Source of the DNA: Pseudevernia furfuracea
Taxonomy: Eukaryota > Ascomycota > Lecanoromycetes > Lecanorales > Parmeliaceae
Direction of reading: 5' to 3'
DNA length: 64,000 bases
Assembly: GCA_022315425.1 (NCBI GenBank)
Contig: JAIUPT010000041.1
Location: 620,001 to 684,000, forward strand
Shown here: positions 54,053 to 64,000 of the stretch, in pieces
Layout: each line of letters opens with the position of its first letter
How positions within the stretch are numbered: the first letter of the stretch is position 1
Translations under genes and position numbers: made by a program
The notes under the pieces: model-generated
The model's database searches: none
Told to the model about the DNA's origin: nothing
The model's input: only the letters and a program-made list of their open reading frames with translations

Positions 54053-57000
54053 TCACCCACGGTCAACAACTTCAGCGAACCATTGCCTCAAAGCCTGGGC
54101 AAGTACACCTGGTAGTTCTCTTACGTCACCAACTACAAGGTAATACGCGAAAGGAAACCCGTCCAGATAGCGCTTGATTTTCAATTTGGTCTCACCTGCA
54201 GCAACGGGCTCAAACACCGCCTGACTCATATCCATAATTGACTCTCCCTTCAATAAAGCGTCCACAATTACGAATATAATCATAATGCGCTCTTCTTGAG
54301 CTTGGCGGACTAGACGTCGTATGGTGTCATGATCTTCGCAGACGCCGTCGCTGATTATGACTTCGAGTTGCCAGAGTTCGGTGCCAGCATTGAATGTTTT
54401 ACGTCTTGCTTCACGGAAGAGGGTGATCGAGTCGGCAACAAGCTTTCTTACGTTGGTTTTTCCTTGTTGAAAACCGAAATGCTGAAATATCTGAGCGCCG
54501 GCTTCGGACGAGAAAGTCTTGTCGAATTCATGGGCTACAAAAACTTCGCCTCCAAAGCCTACAACGCATACTTGGCCAACTTCGAGCATGCTAAGGCTTT
54601 TGGAGACGAGCGCAAGTGTTTCGAAGGCTAATTGACCGCTTCCGCTTTCACCCATAGATTTACTGTCATCCACGGCGAGCATAATCTGGTAGTTGCGTTT
54701 CGATGGGATCGAACGACGCATCCATATTTTGTCGCGCTTGTATTGGGAGGCAATGTATGGAATTATACGCTTGATGTTGAGGCGCTTACCGGTTCGGAAG
54801 TCTCCGCGCATTTTGGTGGCAAGAGTGGGAGCGAGGATTAGCCGTAGCTGTTCTGTAAGGGAAAAAGACAAGTCGCGGGTGAGAATCTCGTAGTGTGACC
54901 ATAGGCGGCGAGCTTCCTCTGCAGAGCGTGGTGATACCTCAGTGGCAGGCTGAAGGTGGGTAGTTGAGAGATCATTGTCAAGATCATCAATATCTTCTCC
55001 CTTTTCGAGGGTCACTGTGCCGGGGTGACTAGTTGGCTGGCTGGAGTCGTTCCTGCTTGCGACAAAAGCCCCCATTTTGCGTTGCTCCTGCTGCTTATCT
55101 GCCTCCATTTGTAATGGATTCTCCTCGTTCGTGATTTCGTCATGCCCGTCCGTACCTTCCTCGTCTGTTTCGTTCGGAGGGAAAGCACGGGGCTCGTCAT
55201 GCATTTCTGAATCCATGGCTTTCTTGTCCAGAGCCCGTGCCTGATCATCCGAAGCAGCACCCAAAGCTTGCGTGTCCGCTTTGGCTTCTTCATCATGCAG
55301 ATGCTCGAATTCTAGGACTGGCATGTCTACGTCATTCTGAGGCGGAGCGTTATCTTCTTTCTCAGAAGCCTCGTGGATTTGTCTATATTGCCGATGCCAT
55401 TTTTCGAGGGCATCCCCAAGCTTCTTGAAGGCCTGACTACCGCGGCTTTCATTTCTGTTGTCGTCCTCTGCTCGCCCGCCTTCGGTCCTATCCAGTCCCC
55501 CCAGCTGACCGTCTTCCGCTGCAGCCTGAGGCTCGTCAGTGCTTGTGGCATTTCCCTGGGCAGCTTTGCCTTGCGTCTTATTCTCTTTCTTTTGATCTTC
55601 AGCGTTGTTCTGGTCGAGACTTTCTCCCAGGCCTATGGCATCGCTGGGCACAGAATTTTGGTCCACGTTCTGGTTGTCCATTCTGTGCTGGAGGAGTCCG
55701 GGATCATTTGCTGGCTCCTCATCGTCCGGTTCTGTGTCGACAGGAGACACAGCGTCTTCGCCTCCATCGACACCAACATCATCATCATCATCGTCTTTGG
55801 CGTTGTCTGTCTGCTTTTGAGCGTCCACCTCAAGTTCCGCGTCCTCTTTAGACTCGTCATATTGGCTGCCCTCAGATAAGCCATCGGCTTCCTTCTCCTC
55901 GACATCTTCTTGTTCGACATCGGACATGCCCTCCATGTCACTGTTCCCAGATGGTGAACCCGCGTCTGTTCCATCAATGTTGTCTAAATCCATCTCCTCA
56001 GGTAGGTTTAGGTTCTCGCCTTCTTGAACATGCGCATCCAGTTTCTCTGTCTCTTCTTTTGCGACATCCTCGATCTCTTCTACATCGTTCGAGCTGGCTT
56101 CATCGTCTTCTTCTTCTCTCTCTCGCACTTGGGTGCTCTCTCGTTGTTCGGTAGCGTCATCAGCCACCTGATCATTTTTTTGGGCTTTCCCTTTAGCCTT
56201 CGCTCCCTCTTTTTCTTTTTCTGTCTCTTCAGCTTTCCCGTCCCAAATGTTTTCGTCCACGGCTGAGGGATCGAGTTCATCTACGTCTCCTCTCTCCTCA
56301 TCAATGTTGTTTTCTTCTCCCTCACTTGCCGACCCGTCGTCCCCGTCTTTATCGGAGCCATTTCCCGTTTCGCCCTCCAGCTCATCGTGATCCATATTCA
56401 CTGCGTCCTCTTGGTCTTCGATTTCCTCCTTCTCATTATTCTTTTCCATGCCTTGCGCGAGTTCGGACAGGTCCTCGTCATCTTGGATGTCCTTGCTGAT
56501 ATCTTCTGCGCCCTCGCCTTCCCCAAGACCAGTGCCACCTTCAAGCCTCTCAGTCTTGCCAGCTTCTGCGACTGAATTCTCGACTGGGCTGCAGAAGCCT
56601 TCTTGAACGACTTGCGAGAATGAGTGCGCTAGATGATCGGAAAGCTCACACAATGCTCGATGAAGCTCCGCATATTGATGGAAAGAGGTTTCCAAAATGC
56701 CGCGGAATTGTTGCACGATAGGCAATGCCAATGCAAAGAGCGCACCTGCAGCCAGGAAATCGCCACCATTCGCTGCACTAAGGTATTGTATGTGACCCAT
56801 AGCTTCTCGAAGCAGGTCATTGACCTCGCGAGGATGCAGATTGTTGAGTCTGGCCGCTAACGAGGAGTTAACACGTATCAGCCATGAAGCGTCCTCATCC
56901 GAGGAAGTGATAGTCGAGGAGATTTCTTGCATTCGCTGCAAACCTACTAAAATCAAACTCGACGCCTTTGAGATTCTCTCATCTAGATCCACTAGACTGG

Positions 57001-60000
57001 TGGGATGCTCTCCATTCATCTGCACAATATTGGAGGTAACTTTTGTACTAGTCCATTGTGCAATTTGCTTCAGCACAAAAGCTAGGCCAGGGTTATGCTC
57101 AATCAGCCTCTGCAAACTGATCTTGAAGTCTTTCAGGAGTCCTACTACGTCATGGTAAGTGTTTTCATGTCGTGAAGAGGACAGATTGGAAGGAAGCTCG
57201 GGAAGCTGGTCCAAGGCATCATTTGCGGTGGCCATTCTGTCTTTCCAAACCTCCAGACTTGCCAAAATGGTTGAGTGGTCAACTTCGCCGATTTTCCCGT
57301 GCTTTTCGATGATGACGGAGCCAGCTTCTAAAATTCCTGGCAACCATCGAAGAGCATGCTGCGCTCCTTTAGTAGCATTCCGTGGCCCGATCTCCTGTTT
57401 TTTCAAAGCGTAAGAGTCAGGTGCCCATGAGCTGCACATCATTTCGATCGTTTTTTCAAGCTCTTGAAGGTCAGTGAAAGTAGCTGCCAGAACGCTCCTC
57501 TGCTTAAGGATGACGGAAAGCATGCTCTCTAAGTACCCAATGCTCCGAGCAACTTCGCCGTGACTGAGGTCTTCAGAGTGATTCCGAGATTTTTCCTTGA
57601 TTTCAGGAATAATGCGCAACACCTGATGAAGGTGGAACTCTGCACTAGCTATTTGATGATGAGATCGCGTTGTGAGGGCCGGAGTATCCGTTAGTACAGC
57701 AGATAGCGAAGACTGCTTGGCCAATGCATCGGCGCTCAGATTAGATCGAAAGCCCATGTGACGCAAAGCTTTCAAAGTCTCCGCGTAAAGCTTACGTTTT
57801 CGGGCTTTGAGATGCTTGATGGCTTCGCCATTCTCTTTTGTAGCTTTGGCGGGTGTCTCCTTCTGCAAAATCTTGATACTGTCGATGAGGTCGGTCCCAA
57901 ATCTATCCAAATATGATGTGCCATCAATCGCCGCGGAAGGCAACTGGCTCATTTGAAACATACGCTGAGCTGTCGAGGTAGGGTTTTTGAATCTCTCAGG
58001 CTTCGATTCCCAGCTTTCGAGATGAGCTTGGCAGGTCTGTATGGCACGCGGATCCAATTTGGTCACTTCAGGAGTGTCATGTTTTCGCCTTGATGGTGCA
58101 GATACGTCACGTTCGCCGGAGAATCCTTGGGTAATAATGGTCTCGGCAGACTGGGCTAGCAAAATCCGATACTTGCGGATCACTTTAAAAAGCTTGTGGT
58201 GCGACCGCTTCGCGCTATCCCTCAACGCATTGATATTGGTATCTTTCCAGCTGGCAAGCAGCAAGATCTCCTTCATGTCTTTCTCCAGCTTTTGCCGGCC
58301 TTTGCGCAGGTACTCTTGAATAGGAATTTCGAAGCGAGCGTAGTAGCTCAAGAAGTTGGAAATAGCGCTGTGTACTAGACGTATCGAAGGAACATCTTTG
58401 ACGAGGAGCTCGAGATGACTCCTAAAGCAGTCGATCATACCAAGACGGTGAACATACTGTCCTATAGAGGTGGTTCCCATAAAGTCTGCCAGTGTGCTTA
58501 AAAGTTGTTCTACATGCACCTGCAAATCTTCTCTTGCATCGACCATGGAAAGCGATGCCGCAACGATGACTTCGTAAGCAATGAACCACCAAGACTCAGC
58601 ATCCTCGTTGCAATTTTGATCTTCCATCTCAAAAAGTCGAGCCCATGTCGAAAGCTCTAGTCGGCGCCAGCTGACAAGTAGATCCGTAAGCTGCTCGTAT
58701 AATGTAGCTGCAGTATATTGATTGCTAGCAACCACCTGCCATTGATGGATGTAGCCATACAGCTGCTCGGCCTTGGTCAACACTTTCGCAACCGGCTCGG
58801 TGTGGCGCAAAGCCAGCAACTCTGATGCTGTTCGCAGCACATCCGCTAGGGTTGCATGTTCTGGCCAAGTCTCTTGCAGGTCAAGAAATCTTGTTTGGGT
58901 TTTATGTACGAGAGCGATCAGTTTTTTTACTTCGGAGGGATTTGCATCACTATAGAAGCTGTAGAGCTTGCCCACCTCTGCTTGGCCACGCAGCCGCTCC
59001 CTCTGTTGATCGAGACTGAGCACGAGTGCTGAAAGCAGATTCTCTGCCGGCATTGGACATTTAGACATGTTCGAAGTGTTTTTCCAAAGGCCAGCAATAT
59101 CCTGGGAAGCATCTTGGATCAGGTCTAGAAGTCGCACAGATGCACCCTTCGTACTTTGGAAGATTCCGCGCTGCAACCCAGCGAGTCGTTGAGCTTGACC
59201 TCTCGCATCATATTTGGGCCCCTGTGACGCAATGTCTTTTTTGTATGGGCGATCGTAGTCCGGGAACAGGCTGTAGAAGTCTTGCTCATCAGCTTCGTTA
59301 GATTCCTCTTGACCACCACGATACCGGTATAGCGATGATTTAGCCGCACTGTGTTGTTGATCTCGACCCAACTGCTCTTTCCATTCTTGGTAGAAGCTGT
59401 GAAATGTTTGGAACATTGTCTGCACAAGTGGTTCGCCTACATCTTTATTGACGCTGTGCGCCATCCCAGTGCATCTCAGGAAGTGCAGACGCGGGTCAAA
59501 ATTCGGCAAGCGGTGAAGATCCATCTCAGTGGCTGTATTTCTCGCGAGCGCTTGGGAATTGGCACCAAGAAAAGGGGTCATTTCACATATGTACTGCATG
59601 CTGTGATCATGCGGGTTGTTTTGACCGCCGGTAAGCGATGAGAGTGCCAGCCCAAGATCGAGACCTTGCAAGAAGCCGATCAAAGGCTTTGTAATATCCT
59701 CATAAGCTTGGAATCCATGGGAAAATCGTGACACAGCTTGACCGATGTTCACTCTCAAAAGTTCGACTTCCCGGATTTTGGCCGGATCTTCCCGAAAGAC
59801 GGACTGCAGTGTCGAAAGTGTAGGAGATCTCAAGATAATGCTCTTCACGACATTGTTGAACTCCGCTTGCAACTGGTCCAGCTCAGAGATCTGAGGTCGA
59901 AAAATCATCGGGGCCTCAGGCTCGGCTCCAAGCTCGGCTAGTCTCTTCTCCACAAGCTGGGAGCGAAGGCTTGATTTCTGACCTGAGAAGATAATCTCAA

Positions 60001-63000
60001 AATCTTGAAGTGCCTGAAGTTTTGTCTCCAATTCAAAAGTGCGTCTACTATGGCGATTGCGCTCTACCATGGGTTTCAGGGCCGGATCGCACGGTCGATC
60101 TGGTACATACAGAAGTAAACAGCCTGTGAATAACTGAATACAATCGGCTGCAGTTTGCGCGATTTCCCCATACTGCTCGCCAAGGACTACGGGTATGTCA
60201 GACTGTTGTTGGTCAAATGCTGATTCAAGGCTATGGTGGAGATGCTGAATAACTTCGTCGACGCTTCTCTGATTGGGTGTCTCGTGGGTCCGGAGTAGGA
60301 GCTGGTCTGAGGCCTCTTTGATCTTCTCAATATCAAGAAAGCTAGCCTCGGAAGTCAAGGCTATGTGAAGCCTTTCTCGCAGTCTAAACAGCAGTTGATT
60401 CAGTTTTTGTAAAGGCTCACCGCTAATAGTGGCGCTGGAGTTAGCTATGATTTTTGAAATGCTGCCAATCTCGACACTCAGCAATCCTAAACATCGTAGG
60501 GGTACTTCACTCGTATTTTCCAGCTTATGAAGCATTGAGATTGGCAGAATATTTCTGACCGTGGCCAGTTCCGAACCTGAGAGACCTATGGCTGTGGCTT
60601 GTTGGATCTGAGAAAGTGCCTCCCATGCGTTTGAGGATATTCCATATTTCATGAATCTTGCTGTAGATCTTTCTGCAAGTAGGCCTAGCTCGGGGTGGGA
60701 CTCTAGTAATTCAAAGTCCTCTGCGCAATCGGTATACTGACATAGCATTTCGAATTGAGACTCAAGATAAGGTGATATATTGGGTTCGACAAGATCGGAA
60801 CGATCTGTAAATTCTTCAAGGGTCTTCTGGAAATCCAAGAGGTTCGTTAGTGAATCGATCTTTCTTAGTAATAGAGAACGTATGCCTACCTCGAGAGATC
60901 TGAAGTCAAGAGGTGAGGCAGATTCGACGGCACCATGTATGCGTGCGATAGACCTTTGTAGGCTACAAAGCTCCTGGACAGAGGCGCCAGAAACCCACCT
61001 CAGAGCGTCAAAACGGTTCGCGAGGTCTTTGACCTGATTGCTTGATTCAAGTTGATTAAGGTTTCTTGCACTGACTGGCCTGAAAGCTGTCCAGAGTAGC
61101 TCCATACCAAGTCCGGAATGCAGCTGCCAGAACACGTTGAAAGTAGCGAGTTTCGAGCCAAGCTCGGATGCTAGTCTCGCAGTGGACCTTCCGATCAGTC
61201 CGTCTGTGTTGGCTCTAGAAGCCAGATCCCTTCCTATAGTTTGATATGCCTGGAAGATACCCTCATCAAATTTGGAGGAGTGAGAAAGATCAAAGACATC
61301 TAGAAGGTATGACAATATTTCATGAGCGAAGAGTAAAAGGTCCTGACTGAATATCAGCTGTGTACGGTTTGACAGTAGTAGAATGCACAAACTTGATCAT
61401 GTCTAGAGTCCCCTGCCTTTCCGTCGACCATATTCCTCAAAAAAGATCCCATATCCTGCAAAAATGGTGCCAGAGGTTGCGTTGAATCATTTCTGAAATT
61501 TCTAGAACTGGTTGAGGCGAGCGATCGTTCTAGTCTCGACATCTGCGGCGTTGACTTGGACTGCATCTCTTGGCGTACAACAGCCAGCCTTTGTCCGAAG
61601 CGATAGATATCTACCAGTAGCTCGAAAGCTTTACCGTGCCAATACAGACTAGTCGACCAAGCGCTATCAGCTTTACGAGAGAGCAGGACCGGGTTATTGA
61701 ATGGATGGATTGTCTATCGAAACATCGATCACTATCAGTACATTTGATCCATCTCTTGTGACGCCGCAGACTGACCTGCATGGAACTTAATTCTGGTGCG
61801 AGGACCAGACCTTCGGCGATCTTGCCGTACGCATTACGTATGCCGCTGAGGATGGACCCATCGAACTCCGACATCTGTTCGTAGATAGTGGCCACAGATG
61901 AAAACCATCCTTGCTTTGAGGGCGAAAGATTGTTCAGCCCTCTGCTAATCTGTGTCCGCCATCGAAGATTGAGACGTAAATCAGAAAAGGCAAGATGGTC
62001 GAAACATATTGCTAGCAACTCTTTGAAGCGATCTTCGTCAAACTTGCTCCAATCAATTGTTTGAAATACTTCAAAACGTGAGACAGTGGATTCGAAGCTA
62101 GAACTAAGGATATTGACAGCAGGAGAAGGAGAAGGAGAAGGAGCAGGCACGAACAGTTCAATGGACCTGTTGCGCATGGCTCGTGAAAGCTCGCCATGGC
62201 GCGGATCCATTGTCATGAACAATCGAAAACATGAATGAGGCTTTAAGACCTGAGCACTGCCGTCTGGACTGCGATGTTCATTGATGCTTAGAAACCCATT
62301 CGGCTCCAGCAGTGAATTCAGTCTGTCCAGGACTGCAGGGCTGCACAGGTTGGCGTTGTCAAGAACCAGCCATCTGCCTTGCTTCAAGGCTTTGACAAGG
62401 ACACCGTCCACCCATTCAAAGCGAGCACAATCTCCAATAGCAGCGCGCTGCGTAAGACCCTCGTATTCATACAAGAAGTCGGTATATCTTGAGGACGGGT
62501 ACGCCAGTGCGACGCCCCGGATTAGCTGGATGATCTCGGACATATTAGTTGTGGTACCTCTAAGCTTTTCCTCTACTCTGATGAGGTCTTTGCTTAGATC
62601 GACGTTGGAGACCAGCTGTTCCGTGAGTGCTCTTTGGGTGTAATCTCGCAGTCGTTTCACAAAACCAGTGACGCCGCGTTCGGGGTCCAGCTGCTCGTAT
62701 CCTCCTAATAAATCCATGGTATCCATATCAGGATTGAGTGATAGATTCACCACTTCAGCTCCAACAGAGCTTGCCAACTGGAGGATCAAATTAGTCTTTC
62801 CTGATCCAGAGGGCCCAACTAACAAGCAGGGCCAGTTGTTCTGTATGCAAATCATCATAGATTCTGCGATGGCTAAACTGTACTGTGCTGTCCTTAGACG
62901 GCGGCTCGAGACTGCTCGGGACAATTTGTCTCGGGGCAAAAACCCAAGACCGATTTCGACTGTAGCGTCACTCTTACCATGAAAGTAGCTTTGAGATTCA

Positions 63001-64000
63001 GTGTTAGAAAGATACTGTTGCAGTAACTTCGACACAGCGGTCACATCGTCAGGCGCCCTGAAACGTTGTAAAAATAACAATCGCTGGTAGTCAGCCGGAC
63101 TTGCGGTTGGCATCAGTCCATTTTGAATGGACAGTAAGTGAAGCCAACGTAAGTTGTCACGGAGATTGATCTCCCACGGACCGCCATGTGCTCCAATTGA
63201 GCGATCTTGCTGAAGAAGCTGGCTCAACGCGGCAACGCATTGTATTACCTTGTGAGTTTCATGAAGGCGGGAAGCTGGAAATATCTCTCTTGAGATGACC
63301 AATAGATCCTTTGGTGTGAATACTTCGGCATATACTACTGTAAAACGATCAATGAAAGAAGCAGGTAAACCCTTTCTCCCACCACCCTGATGGTGCGGGT
63401 TTTGGGCGGCGAAAACTACGAAATCGGGATGCCTTTCGAAAGTCTGATCAAGTTCGGAGATGTAGACTTGACCTCGATGATCGAGACATGCGTTGAGACC
63501 CTCTAGCACAGTCTGCGAAGCTAGGTTCATCTCATCTAGGAGGACCCATTCGCCTTTTCGCATGGCTCGAAGGAATGGTGCATCACGCCAGCCGAAACCG
63601 CCAGCCTCTTCACCTTCAATAGGAACATCAGACCCAAAGAGATCCATCAGGTCGGTTTGATCTGAAAGATTAATCCGTGTGAGGGGCATCCCAATCGAAT
63701 GGGCAAGAGCTGCAACCAGCGTTGTTTTTCCGACACCTGGACTTCCCTCAAGGAGTACGGGCTTTCGAAGTTGTAGAGCGCGCATGATCTTCATGGCATT
63801 AGCAGTGGTCGTCGGGGCCTGCAGACTGTACTTTGGATCTGGTACCGCGACTGATGATTTCGGGAGGCTGAAAGGACCAATAGCAAACTTATCCCTTGTA
63901 ATAGACAGCTGATAGGCTTCGCCGTATGATGAAGACAAGCTATGGCCGAACAGCTCGTCAAGTTTCAACAAGCAGGCCTGACGCTCCTTCGGAACTGCGG
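54053..64000 (-). CDS. MDN1: Midasin (MDN1/Rea1), 5'-partial
   Basis: The frame is still open at the window edge (64000), so the N-terminal part is outside. Exons: 64000-61776, 61713-61393 and 61357-54053. The first intron is clear (GTCAGT, ACTGATAG branch, ATAG). The second is only 35 nt (GTTTGT...ACACAG) and less sure. Two AAA+ modules are visible. One has Walker A G-S-P-G-V-G-K-T (about 63746) and Walker B L-L-D-E-M-N; the next has G-P-S-G-S-G-K-T (about 62815) and L-V-L-D-N-A-N-L. A very long helical linker follows, then an Asp/Glu-rich region (about 56600-54960 on the plus scale), then a C-terminal MIDAS domain with D-D-S-K-S-M-G-E-S (about 54680-54655). Midasin is the dynein-like AAA ATPase that strips assembly factors from pre-60S ribosomes in the nucleus. 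No lesion is seen. Confidence 0.96.

Noticed and set aside
54329..56266. Several plus-strand frames of 70-168 codons
   Set aside because: They are antisense to the acidic and MIDAS regions of MDN1, whose frame is continuous and carries real motifs.

Overview
The window looks like nuclear DNA of a filamentous ascomycete (Pezizomycotina). Genes carry 50-100 nt introns with GTRNGT donors and CTAAC/CTGAT-type branch sites. The families (Zn2Cys6 factors, PRCC, neurochondrin, SIN1/AVO1, midasin, DHA2 transporter) are typical of such fungi, and the repeats show the transition-only decay left by repeat-induced point mutation (RIP). The class is not certain; Leotiomycetes is only a guess.

Layout. About 1-17,050 is a very AT-rich block holding two decayed Ty3/gypsy chromodomain retrotransposons: one on + (857-6458) and one on - (6921-12954). 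It also holds small repeats, a solo-LTR candidate and GC-richer islands. At about 17,050 composition changes abruptly to gene-bearing DNA. 17-24 kb is gene-poor, with one acidic low-complexity protein gene (19690-21093, -). 24-31 kb looks accessory: a Zn2Cys6 regulator (24114-25784, -), a decayed N-terminus of a STAND/NLR-like protein (26664-27105, +), a Zn2Cys6-ankyrin protein (27939-29589, -) and, only 44 bp upstream of it, a frameshifted TPR gene (29634-30698, -). 31-41 kb has an F-box protein, a protein-kinase locus split by a stop and a frame change, a tRNA-Leu-like remnant lacking its anticodon arm, a C2H2 zinc-finger protein and a DHA2-type MFS transporter.

42-64 kb is conserved housekeeping DNA: mitochondrial ribosomal protein bL12m, a small ORF, neurochondrin, a dual-specificity phosphatase, the TORC2 subunit SIN1/AVO1, a PRCC-domain protein, a two-AT-hook protein, and most of MDN1/midasin, which runs off the right edge.

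No conventional operon or CRISPR array is present. The most unusual observations are: (1) both retrotransposons are flanked by long target duplications (20 bp and about 73 bp), and in each one LTR terminus is missing; (2) a deletion removes the RT palm of element 2; (3) the tRNA-Leu remnant keeps both pol III promoter boxes; (4) the kinase and TPR loci are interrupted; (5) a TTCGTACGAA palindrome recurs in the AT-rich block. Exon boundaries were read from splice signals and frame continuity only; no transcript data were available.
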